A stretch of DNA of 35,680 bases from an uncultured Saprospirales bacterium (lineage in GTDB: Bacteria > Bacteroidota > Bacteroidia > Chitinophagales > Saprospiraceae). The notes below the pieces were generated by a model. That model did no database searches and had not been told where the DNA came from. It saw only the letters and a list, made by a program, of their open reading frames with translations. Below, one piece after another: positions 28,832-35,680 of the stretch. Where the stretch lies: NCBI GenBank assembly GCA_937899855.1, contig CALCCH010000228.1, forward strand, positions 1 through 35,680, given 5' to 3'. The stretch's first letter is position 1. The number at the start of each line of letters is the position of its first letter. Made by a program: the position numbers and the translations under genes.

Positions 28832-28863
28832 CTTGTAATCTTAAGATATTAGCCTTATTATTG
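28832..28863 (+). promoter_or_regulatory. clpC promoter
   Basis: CTTG (28832-28835), a 20-nt spacer, then TATTATTG (28856-28863), each one mismatch from consensus. The upstream in-frame ATG at 28861 overlaps the -7 box, which supports translation from 28945 with a ~75-nt leader. The 28529-28944 spacer is otherwise gene-free and AT-rich. Confidence 0.45.
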
Positions 28864-28944
28864 TTTCATAAGGTTCCCTTCACAACTTCGCAGCCGTCAC
28901 GACCTTCGAGGTTGGAACCAAACCATCAAGAAATTCACCATTAC

Positions 28945-31485
28945 ATGAACAGAAGATTCTCACCAAAAGTCAAGCAGATTATCTCCCGCAGCCGCGAAGA
29001 AGCCGTCCGCTTGGGGCACGACTTCATCGGTACGGAGCACCTGCTCCTCGGAATAATGCAGGACGCCAACAGCTTGGCGGTGCGCGTGTTGAGCTCCCTC
29101 GAGGTGGATGCCATCGACCTATCGCAGACAATTGAGGATTCCATCGCACGCAACAATAAACTCGCTTCTACCGCTCTCAACATCGGCAACCTGCCCCTAA
29201 ACACACACGCCGAGAAGGTACTCAAGGTGACCTTCCTGGAAGCCAAGATGCTCAAGAGCGAAGAGATCAGCCCCGAACACCTGGTATTGTCCATTCTCAA
29301 GCACAAGGACAATCTCGCCTCCCGCATTCTACACCAGTACGACATCAGCTACGACATCTACAAATCGGAGCTGGAGTACGTCCGCCAGGAGCAGGAGTTT
29401 TCTCACCCCGACATCTTCGACCAAGCGCCCTCGGAATCCGAAGAGCCTTTCGAAGAGGAAGATGCCTCCCGCTACCAGCGCAAGGGCAATTCCAAGTCGC
29501 GGACCCCCGTACTCGACAACTTCGGTCGCGACATCACCAAGCTGGCCGAAGAAGATAAGCTCGACCCCATCATCGGTCGGGAAAACGAAATTGAGCGGGT
29601 CTCCCAAATCCTAAGCCGCCGGAAGAAGAATAACCCCATCCTGATCGGAGAACCCGGCGTGGGTAAAACGGCCATCGTCGAAGGACTGGCCCTGCGCATC
29701 ATCCAACGCAAAGTGTCGCGGACGCTGTTCAACAAACGCATCGTCATGCTCGACCTCGCCGCCCTGGTGGCCGGCACCAAATACCGGGGCCAATTCGAAG
29801 AGCGGATGAAGGCCATCATGAATGAATTGGAAAAATCCCGCGACGTCATCCTCTTCATCGACGAAATCCATACCATCGTCGGCGCCGGAGGGGCAACCGG
29901 ATCGCTGGATGCCTCGAATATCTTCAAACCCGCCCTGGCTCGTGGCGAACTGCAGTGCATCGGTGCCTCGACGCTCGACGAATACCGCCAGCACATCGAA
30001 AAAGATGGTGCCCTGGATCGTCGTTTCCAAAAAGTCGTCGTCGATCCGCCCTCGCCCGAAGAAGCGGTACACATTCTGGAAAACATCAAACCGAAATACG
30101 AAGAGTTTCACAACGTCAACTACTCCGACGAAGCCATCAAGGCCTGTGTACAGTTGAGTGACCGCTACATCAGCGACCGCTTCCTGCCCGACAAGGCCAT
30201 CGACGTGCTCGATGAAGTGGGTGCGCGGGTACACCTCAAGAACATCCACGTTCCCAAGCACATCGAAGATCTGGAGAAGAAGATCGAGGAACTCAAGGAA
30301 AAGAAAAATCAAGCGGTCAAAAACCAGCAGTACGAAAAGGCGGCCGACCTGCGCGACGATGAGTCCAAACTGGTACGCCAACTCGAATTTGCCAAGCTCG
30401 AATGGGAGGAGGAAGCCAAAACCAAGCGCTACCCCGTCCACGAAGAGGACATCGCCGAAGTGGTCTCCATGATGACGGGTATCCCCGTCAATCGCGTGGC
30501 CCAGAGCGAAAGCAACAAGCTGGTCAATATGGGTGAAGACCTCAAAGGGGCCATCATCGGCCAGGACGAGGCCATCCTCAAGATCACCAAGGCCATCCAG
30601 CGCAACCGCGTCGGCCTCAAGGATCCCAGCAAGCCCATTGGCTCCTTTATCTTCCTCGGCCCCACCGGGGTCGGTAAGACCGAATTGGCCAAGGCCCTGG
30701 CCCGCTACATCTTCGACTCCGACGATGCCCTGATCCGCATCGACATGAGTGAGTACATGGAAAAATTCTCGGTCAGCCGACTGATCGGAGCGCCTCCGGG
30801 CTACGTGGGTTACGAAGAAGGAGGACAACTGACCGAAAAGGTACGGCGTAAGCCCTACTCGGTCATCCTACTCGACGAGATCGAAAAAGCCCACCCCGAC
30901 GTGTACAATATCCTCCTGCAAGTGCTGGACGATGGTCAGCTTACCGATGGACTGGGTCGCAAGGTCGACTTTAAGAATACGATGATCATCATGACCTCCA
31001 ACATCGGGGTCCGTCAGCTCAAGGACTTTGGCCAAGGGGTTGGTTTTGCCACCCAGGCCCGTCAGGACAAGGCCGACGACTACTCGAAGAGCGTCATCTC
31101 CAACGCCCTGAAGCGCACCTTCTCGCCCGAATTCCTCAATCGGATCGACGATGTGGTGATCTTCAATAGCCTGGATCAGGACAACATCTTCGAAATCATC
31201 GACATCAGTCTCAAGGACCTCCACAAACGCCTCGACGGAATGGGCTACAAGCTCGTGCTGTCCGAAGAAGCCAAAAAGTTTGTGGCGGAAAAAGGATTTG
31301 ATCCTCAATTTGGTGCACGCCCCCTCCACCGGGCCATCCAAAAGTACATCGAAGATCCACTCGCCGAGTTTATCCTCAGTGAGAATCCCGCCGAAGGCAG
31401 TGTGTTCGAGGCCATCCTCAACAAGGAAGGAGACGGCTTGAGCATCGCTTCCTCCAAAGATGTCCAGAGTGACGTAAAGGAGTAA
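28945..31485 (+). CDS. clpC: ATP-dependent Clp protease ATP-binding subunit ClpC
   Basis: Hexameric AAA+ unfoldase that feeds proteins to ClpP. From ATG 28945 it has 846 residues: a double Clp_N domain (~1-150; [21 protein letters not shown]) and AAA-1 with Walker A GEPGVGKT (235-242) and Walker B FIDE (Asp306/Glu307). A UVR-type coiled-coil middle segment (~444-475) marks ClpC rather than ClpB or ClpA. AAA-2 has Walker A GPTGVGKT (572-579) and Walker B LLDE (Asp644/Glu645), followed by the C-terminal small domain. The upstream 28-codon extension to 28861 overlaps the promoter and is not counted. A strong terminator follows, so it is monocistronic. Confidence 0.96.
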   Translation: MNRRFSPKVKQIISRSREEAVRLGHDFIGTEHLLLGIMQDANSLAVRVLSSLEVDAIDLSQTIEDSIARNNKLASTALNIGNLPLNTHAEKVLKVTFLEAKMLKSEEISPEHLVLSILKHKDNLASRILHQYDISYDIYKSELEYVRQEQEFSHPDIFDQAPSESEEPFEEEDASRYQRKGNSKSRTPVLDNFGRDITKLAEEDKLDPIIGRENEIERVSQILSRRKKNNPILIGEPGVGKTAIVEGLALRIIQRKVSRTLFNKRIVMLDLAALVAGTKYRGQFEERMKAIMNELEKSRDVILFIDEIHTIVGAGGATGSLDASNIFKPALARGELQCIGASTLDEYRQHIEKDGALDRRFQKVVVDPPSPEEAVHILENIKPKYEEFHNVNYSDEAIKACVQLSDRYISDRFLPDKAIDVLDEVGARVHLKNIHVPKHIEDLEKKIEELKEKKNQAVKNQQYEKAADLRDDESKLVRQLEFAKLEWEEEAKTKRYPVHEEDIAEVVSMMTGIPVNRVAQSESNKLVNMGEDLKGAIIGQDEAILKITKAIQRNRVGLKDPSKPIGSFIFLGPTGVGKTELAKALARYIFDSDDALIRIDMSEYMEKFSVSRLIGAPPGYVGYEEGGQLTEKVRRKPYSVILLDEIEKAHPDVYNILLQVLDDGQLTDGLGRKVDFKNTMIIMTSNIGVRQLKDFGQGVGFATQARQDKADDYSKSVISNALKRTFSPEFLNRIDDVVIFNSLDQDNIFEIIDISLKDLHKRLDGMGYKLVLSEEAKKFVAEKGFDPQFGARPLHRAIQKYIEDPLAEFILSENPAEGSVFEAILNKEGDGLSIASSKDVQSDVKE

Positions 31486-31507
31486 TCCACACTATAAAAT
31501 AAAGACG

Positions 31508-31546
31508 GAGGCATTCATTCGTTGGAATGGATGCCTCTGCGCTTTC
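31508..31546 (+). terminator. Rho-independent terminator of clpC
   Basis: A 13-bp stem (GAGGCATTCATTC / GAATGGATGCCTC, one G-T pair) with a GTTG loop begins 23 nt after the clpC stop, followed by a T-rich tail (CTTTCTT). Confidence 0.75.
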
Positions 31547-31663
31547 TTACATCCTACTGTTTTCACATATTTCGGGTGGAAAATTTTCATACTCCCTTTA
31601 AAAAGAGCATATTTGTTAACAAATGCCGAGGGATGTTGAACTTACTTCAATAACAATCCCTTA

Positions 31664-31671
31664 TATTTTTG
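31664..31671 (+). promoter_or_regulatory. infC -7 box
   Basis: TATTTTTG matches TAnnTTTG exactly; the -33 element is weak. It lies inside the long version of the infC frame (from ATG 31623), which argues that translation starts downstream at TTG 31707. Confidence 0.5.
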
Positions 31672-31706
31672 TAATAGCTTTTATTTTTTCACTAAATCAA
31701 AATCAT

Positions 31707-32342
31707 TTGGCAAGAGGAAGAAGACCTAGAAATTATCAAAGACAAGCGGAAAAACCCCGCTTCCGCATCAATCAATACATTCGCGTTCCCCGGATTCGCC
31801 TCGTTGGTGACAACTTGGACAAAGTCAGCCGGGTTGCCGGACGCGAAGTAAGCTCCGACATTTACCCCACTCAACAAGTCCGCGATTGGGCGGAAAAGTT
31901 AGAATTGGACCTCGTCGAAATCTCCCCCAAGGCCGATCCACCGGTCTGTCGAATCATCGACTACAAAAAATTCCTCTATCAGAAGAAGAAGAAGGAGAAA
32001 GAAATCAAGGCCAAAGCCGTAAAGACGGTCATCAAAGAGATTCGCTTCGGCCCCAATACCGACGATCACGACTTTGAGTTCAAGCTGCGCCACGCCAAGA
32101 AATTCCTGGAAGAGGGTGCCAAGGTAAAGGCTTACGTACACTTTCGTGGCCGGACCATTGTCTTTAAGGAAAGGGGTGAATTGCTCCTGCTCCGCTTTCT
32201 CAAGCAACTCGAAGAGCTGGGGAGTGCCGAAGCCCTGCCCAAGATGGAAGGCCGCCGGATGACGGTGGTGATCGCTCCACTCAAAAAGGCCTCGCAAAAG
32301 CAACGCCCCAAGAAAACCTCGACCCCGGACCGCGACAAGTAA
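31707..32342 (+). CDS. infC: Translation initiation factor IF-3, non-ATG start
   Basis: Binds the 30S subunit and checks start-codon selection. From TTG 31707 it has 211 residues: an Arg-rich N-terminal extension ([12 protein letters not shown]), the N domain ([44 protein letters not shown]) and the C domain ([37 protein letters not shown]). A frame from ATG 31623 would add a hydrophobic stretch ([11 protein letters not shown]) never seen in IF-3 and containing the -7 box. Rare start codons are known for infC and serve autoregulation by IF-3. The exact start remains inference. It precedes rpmI and rplT, the conserved order, but those have their own promoter. Confidence 0.92.
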   Translation: MARGRRPRNYQRQAEKPRFRINQYIRVPRIRLVGDNLDKVSRVAGREVSSDIYPTQQVRDWAEKLELDLVEISPKADPPVCRIIDYKKFLYQKKKKEKEIKAKAVKTVIKEIRFGPNTDDHDFEFKLRHAKKFLEEGAKVKAYVHFRGRTIVFKERGELLLLRFLKQLEELGSAEALPKMEGRRMTVVIAPLKKASQKQRPKKTSTPDRDK

Positions 32343-32382
32343 ATCCTGGCTCCGGGACGGATCATTTTCTGCTCCCACAAAG

Positions 32383-32414
32383 TTTGATTAACTAGCAGTT
32401 TTTCGCTATCTTTG
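32383..32414 (+). promoter_or_regulatory. rpmI-rplT promoter
   Basis: TTTG (32383-32386), a 20-nt spacer, then TATCTTTG (32407-32414): both boxes match the Bacteroidota consensus exactly. The implied start lies about 45 nt before the rpmI ATG, so the two ribosomal genes can be made independently of infC. Confidence 0.75.
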
Positions 32415-32464
32415 CCATCCGTTTGCAAAGACGACTATATATTTAACCGTAAATAATTAGGACC

Positions 32465-32662
32465 ATGCCTAAGATGAAGACCCACTCCAGTGCCAAGAAG
32501 CGTTTCAAGGTCACGGGAAGTGGTAAAATCAAAAGACGTCACGCGTACACTTCGCACATGATGCGCAACAAGTCAAAGAAGCAGAAATTGGCCCTGAGCC
32601 ACTCGACGCTCGTCAGCAAGGCCGACGAGGGTCGGATCAAGCAGTTACTCTGCCTGAAATAA
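32465..32662 (+). CDS. rpmI: 50S ribosomal protein L35 (bL35)
   Basis: A 65-residue basic protein of the large subunit. The family start [20 protein letters not shown] and the motif [21 protein letters not shown] are clear, and the length is standard. It lies 122 bp after infC and 75 bp before rplT in the conserved infC-rpmI-rplT order, directly behind its own consensus promoter. Confidence 0.98.
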   Translation: MPKMKTHSSAKKRFKVTGSGKIKRRHAYTSHMMRNKSKKQKLALSHSTLVSKADEGRIKQLLCLK

Positions 32663-32680
32663 ATCCATTTTTTTAACGAG

Positions 32681-32717
32681 GATACCGGCCAAAGCATTCT
32701 CCAAGAATCTCGGTATC
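32681..32717 (+). promoter_or_regulatory. Two-tier hairpin in the rpmI-rplT spacer
   Basis: An outer 7-bp stem (GATACCG / CGGTATC) encloses an internal loop and an inner 5-bp stem (ATTCT / AGAAT) with a CCA loop. It ends 20 nt before the rplT ATG and has no T-run, so it is not a terminator. Its position fits translational control of rplT by L20 binding; this is inference. Confidence 0.45.
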
Positions 32718-32737
32718 GTACTAAAAATCAACGCAAT

Positions 32738-33091
32738 ATGCCCAGATCAGTCAATGCGGTCGCCTCGCGCCGCCGCCGTAAGAAAATCATGAAAATGGCG
32801 CGGGGTTACTTCGGTGCTCGCTCCAAAGTATACACCGTAGCCAAAAATGCGGTCGAAAAAGGCCTCACTTACGCCTACCGCGATCGCCGCAACAAGAAGC
32901 GGGCCTTCCGTCGGCTCTGGATCGCTCGGATCAACGCGGCCGCCCGGATCAATGGCACGACCTACTCCCGCCTGATGCACCTCTTGTCCAAAAACGACAT
33001 CGAGATGAACCGCAAAGTTCTCGCCGACCTGGCCATGAACCACCCCGATACCTTCAAATCGGTGGTCGACTCGGTCAAGCAGGCCAGCTAG
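32738..33091 (+). CDS. rplT: 50S ribosomal protein L20 (bL20)
   Basis: A 117-residue rRNA-binding assembly protein of the large subunit. The family motifs are complete: [32 protein letters not shown]-type start, [27 protein letters not shown], and YSRLMHLL. In other bacteria L20 represses its own operon by binding a leader RNA that mimics its rRNA site. A structured spacer precedes it here and a strong terminator follows. Confidence 0.98.
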   Translation: MPRSVNAVASRRRRKKIMKMARGYFGARSKVYTVAKNAVEKGLTYAYRDRRNKKRAFRRLWIARINAAARINGTTYSRLMHLLSKNDIEMNRKVLADLAMNHPDTFKSVVDSVKQAS

Positions 33092-33118
33092 TTCGGTCCG
33101 TAGGGACCCGCACAACGG

Positions 33119-33150
33119 AAGGGGAAGCGATGATGATCGCTTCCCCTTTT
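33119..33150 (+). terminator. Rho-independent terminator of rpmI-rplT
   Basis: AAGGGGAAGCGAT and ATCGCTTCCCCTT form a perfect 13-bp stem with a GATG loop, followed by TTTT, 27 nt after the rplT stop. It separates this operon from the convergent protease gene. Confidence 0.88.
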
Positions 33151-33192
33151 CAATTTTCCAATGGTTCAAAATATGGGCCCGTGGCCCTTCCC

Positions 33193-35385
33193 TTAATACT
33201 TCATCACTTTCTCAGAATGGACCAAGCCGTTGGGCTGGATCACGCGGAGTAGGTAAACCCCCGTCTCCAATTGGGACAGATCCAACTGCCGACTGGGCTC
33301 CACCACGGCTTCCTCCATCACGATCCGACCGTCCACCGCTACCAATTCGAGGTAGGCTCCTTTCTCGCCCAGTTGGACATTGAGGACATCGCTAGTGGGA
33401 TTGGGGAAAATGCTAACCGCATCACCACCCAAGGCTTCCAGCGCCGCTTCGCGGGTCGTTTGATCGTCGTCGACGTCAAACCACAGGTCTTCCGATCCCT
33501 CTCCATCCAGGTAGTAATAGGGTGGCCAACCTCCGCCACCACAACCCGTCAACGATAGGGTCCGACAGCGCTCCTTACACGCTCCGAAGGCATTATTGGC
33601 CCGTACGCAAAGTAGCCCACCACCACCGTAAGAGGCGCTGGTGTAAAGCTGGGCACTGGTGTGGAAGGAATACATGGAAATGTGGCTGCTTCCCGTCCAA
33701 GTCCAGGTATAAGAGGTTGCACCGGGGATGGTCTGGGTATAGTAGCTGCCACTACAACCCGCCACATCGGGGCCCGTGATATAGGGCAGGGCTCGCTGGG
33801 TAGCCGCTTGGGCGTCGATCAGGCCGTAGCCCATCTCATCGTCCCAGGTCCCGTTGGACCGTCCCGAAGTCGTCGTGTAGGAGTAGCCCCCCACCTTACG
33901 CGCGGTCAGTTCGATGATGTCCCGAACCTGATCCTGGGTCAGACAGGGGTTCTGGTTGATGATCAGAGCTGCCAAACCCGCTACGTGCGGACAGGCGGAG
34001 GAGGTTCCATTAAAAGCGCTGTTGTACCCGCTGCCATTGGTCGTGGTCGGAATCTTAACGCCGGGTGCTACGACGTCCAGTTGGCTGCCGAAGCTACTCC
34101 CCCACCAAAACTCACCGTCACAGGAGGAGGGGTTCTTTCTTTCGTAGCAGGGGCTCATGGCACCCACCGCGATGATATCGCTGATCGTATTGGCGGGGGG
34201 AAGGACGCTGCTATTCGAGTTGCCCGCGGCAAAACACACCACGGTGCCTTTGCCACCACGCCCACTGTTCAGCGCGTTCTGGATGGCGTTTTGGATAATC
34301 GATACGCCCAGCGTAGAATGGCCCCAGGAATTACTGATCACGTCCGCTCCGTTTTGCCAGGACCAGTTGAGCCCGTCCGACAGGTGCGAAGTAAGGCCAG
34401 TCACGAAGGTCAGGCTGTGGCTCACCGACATCATACGACCGTAAGGAGCTACGCTGGAGACGCCCTGGCCGTTGTTTTTCCGCGCACTGACGATACCCGC
34501 ACAATTGGTGCCGTGGGTTCCCCGCAGTTGGGAGGGAGAGGTACCGGTTTGGCAATCGTAGCTGCTGCTGTGGATGTTTTGCTGTAAATCGGGATGGTTG
34601 AGTTGGATGCCCTGGTCCAAGACGGCGACGCGTACCGAGCTGGAGCCAGCATTGAGCGCACTACAGACCCGAATGTCCGCTCCCGAAGTCCCGCCGTTTT
34701 GCCCAGTGTTTCGCAAGTTCCACTGGGTGGGGAATAAGGGGTCGCTGGCGCACTGGTCCAACAAGTCGATCAGGAAGTCGGGATGGGCTTCGGCAAAAAG
34801 GCCGGACTCGTAAAAACGATTGGCCATCTCCAAACCATGGAGACCACTCTGCTTGGTCACTCTCAATACGTACCACAAGGGCATAAAGGTATTTTGACCC
34901 GCGATCCGGGCATCCTGTTTTTCTGCGTAGTCCCGCAACAGCGCAAAGTCGCTCGCTCGCTGCAATTTGACGTAAAAGTAATTGGAGACGCCAACGGGAC
35001 TGTCATCAACGGTAAAATAGGGAGCAACCGTTTCTACGAAACCCTCACGGCCAAGCTGCTGGAGGAAGCTGGCGTAGGCTTCACGGTCTCCGGGACGGAG
35101 CAGCCGAACCTCGGCCCAGGACCACTCTTGGTCTTCGCCTTCCCGGTCGATGACGTTGAGGGTGCGGTACAATTGATCCGTTGCAAAGCGCGTAATTTCG
35201 GCCATACCCAGCAGGCTTTTCTCCAGATCGTCACGGGTAGCATTTTCGGTGAGCTCCACAAAGGTCAGTTCGTAGTTGGGGAGTAATTCGGTCGGACCGT
35301 CCACACTGTAGTAGTAAGCATTTTGGGCGGGAAGTAGGTGCACTAGGACACACAGGCCTAGCCATAGACATAATGGTCTTTTCAT
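33193..35385 (-). CDS. Secreted subtilisin-like (S8) serine protease with T9SS type A sorting domain
   Basis: A 730-residue extracellular protease. It has a signal peptide (LCLWLGLCVLVHLLPAQ), an N-terminal propeptide-like region (~22-210) and the S8 domain. Catalytic residues are Asp257 (VAVLDQGIQLNHPDL), His291 (RGTHGTNCAGI), oxyanion Asn389 (AAGN) and Ser462 (NGTSSACPHVAG). A Cys-containing Ig/PKD-like segment follows (~538-615), then an acidic linker. The C-terminal T9SS type A signal is SIFPNPTSDVLNV ... LETGVYLLRV ... VHSEKVMKY. The full triad is present, so activity is expected. It would be exported by the same system as the adhesin. It is transcribed alone, convergent with rplT. Confidence 0.94.
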   Translation of the reverse strand: MKRPLCLWLGLCVLVHLLPAQNAYYYSVDGPTELLPNYELTFVELTENATRDDLEKSLLGMAEITRFATDQLYRTLNVIDREGEDQEWSWAEVRLLRPGDREAYASFLQQLGREGFVETVAPYFTVDDSPVGVSNYFYVKLQRASDFALLRDYAEKQDARIAGQNTFMPLWYVLRVTKQSGLHGLEMANRFYESGLFAEAHPDFLIDLLDQCASDPLFPTQWNLRNTGQNGGTSGADIRVCSALNAGSSSVRVAVLDQGIQLNHPDLQQNIHSSSYDCQTGTSPSQLRGTHGTNCAGIVSARKNNGQGVSSVAPYGRMMSVSHSLTFVTGLTSHLSDGLNWSWQNGADVISNSWGHSTLGVSIIQNAIQNALNSGRGGKGTVVCFAAGNSNSSVLPPANTISDIIAVGAMSPCYERKNPSSCDGEFWWGSSFGSQLDVVAPGVKIPTTTNGSGYNSAFNGTSSACPHVAGLAALIINQNPCLTQDQVRDIIELTARKVGGYSYTTTSGRSNGTWDDEMGYGLIDAQAATQRALPYITGPDVAGCSGSYYTQTIPGATSYTWTWTGSSHISMYSFHTSAQLYTSASYGGGGLLCVRANNAFGACKERCRTLSLTGCGGGGWPPYYYLDGEGSEDLWFDVDDDQTTREAALEALGGDAVSIFPNPTSDVLNVQLGEKGAYLELVAVDGRIVMEEAVVEPSRQLDLSQLETGVYLLRVIQPNGLVHSEKVMKY

Positions 35386-35457
35386 AATTAATGGGGTTTA
35401 GGGAAATGAAAATGTACGAGCTCGTCTTACTAAATTGAGGGAAATGTTCGCTCCTTT

Positions 35458-35465
35458 CAAATCTA
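35458..35465 (-). promoter_or_regulatory. -7 box for the S8 protease gene
   Basis: TAGATTTG on the minus strand fits TAnnTTTG exactly. A TTTG lies 15 nt upstream, closer than the normal spacing, so the -33 assignment is doubtful. The implied leader is about 65 nt. Confidence 0.4.
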
Positions 35466-35520
35466 ATTTCCCCACCGGTACAAAAGCCCGATAAGCGGAC
35501 GAAAATCAACGATGAGTGGT

Positions 35521-35565
35521 AAAAAAAGGGCTGCCCCAACGGTGGTCGGGACAACCCAGGAGCCC
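35521..35565 (-). terminator. Terminator of the gene at the right edge
   Basis: On the minus strand GGGCT and AGCCC close a GC-rich, partly paired hairpin, followed by seven T's. It begins just after the stop codon of the partial reading frame at 35568. Confidence 0.6.
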
Positions 35566-35567
35566 GC

Positions 35568-35680
35568 TTAACGGTAAATATCAGGTTGTGCCTTATAAAT
35601 GCTTTTGAATGAAGGTGATTCGGATTTTGGTTCTCGCCGAGCCTCATTCCGAGCCGAATAGCCATAGCTATTTGGCGAGG
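35568..35680 (-). CDS. 3' end of an unidentified gene (partial)
   Basis: An open frame enters from the right edge and ends at TAA 35568-35570 after about 36 codons (NSYGYSARNEARREPKSE, then SPSFKSIYKAQPDIYR at the C-terminus). The immediate downstream terminator supports a real gene end. The tail is too short to identify. Confidence 0.4.
   Translation of the reverse strand, partial: SPNSYGYSARNEARREPKSESPSFKSIYKAQPDIYR

Overview
The window looks like a chromosomal segment of a GC-rich Bacteroidota bacterium, most likely of the Saprospiria/Lewinellaceae type. This is inferred from a SusC/SusD pair, two secreted proteins with type IX secretion (T9SS) C-terminal sorting domains, a PorP/SprF protein beside a giant SprB-repeat adhesin, a hybrid two-component regulator, and promoters of the Bacteroidota form TTTG-N18..20-TAnnTTTG. 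The species cannot be fixed from the sequence alone.

Layout. (1) 1-8034, minus strand: an alginate-type polysaccharide utilisation locus with a FadR-subfamily GntR regulator, SusC, SusD and a PL6 alginate/chondroitinase-B-like lyase that runs off the left edge. The regulator has its own promoter and a clear TTGGT/ACCAA palindrome. (2) 8186-8389: tRNA-Lys(UUU) with its own promoter and terminator. (3) 8546-14943, minus: an EGF-like-repeat lipoprotein, a 1,335-residue hybrid two-component regulator and a HAD phosphatase. (4) 15056-16510, plus: an acid-sphingomyelinase-like lipoprotein phosphodiesterase, convergent with dinB (16533-17606, minus). (5) 17659-18321: a gene-poor stretch with a promoter-like site, a palindrome and a 3'-UTR hairpin. 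(6) 18322-26533, minus: PorP/SprF and a ~2,360-residue T9SS adhesin. (7) 27037-28428, minus: ribonuclease Z and a STAS protein. (8) 28945-33091, plus: clpC, infC, rpmI, rplT. (9) 33193-35385, minus: a T9SS-secreted subtilisin-like protease, followed by the 3' end of an unidentified gene at the right edge.

How the genes work together. The GntR-SusC-SusD-PL6 block should sense, import and cut alginate-like uronic acid polymers at the outer membrane. The adhesin/PorP pair forms a surface-adhesion or gliding module exported by T9SS; the protease uses the same export route. clpC-infC-rpmI-rplT is a housekeeping protein-quality-control and translation block.

The most striking observation is that four accessory genes are interrupted. 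PL6 has an in-frame TGA and a one-base deletion. The EGF-like lipoprotein has a one-base insertion. The two-component regulator has an in-frame TAG. The adhesin has an in-frame TGA and, separately, a 111-bp in-frame G/T-rich insertion. In each case the sequence on both sides still reads as one conserved protein, and every housekeeping gene is intact. Either these genes are very young pseudogenes (or phase-variable or mixed alleles), or the assembly has local errors. Raw reads would decide. I see no strong candidate for a wholly new defence or mobile system. The more original signals are RNA hairpins and operators (rpmI-rplT spacer, dinB leader, susC leader, porP 3' UTR, gntR operator) and the two-level repeat architecture of the adhesin.
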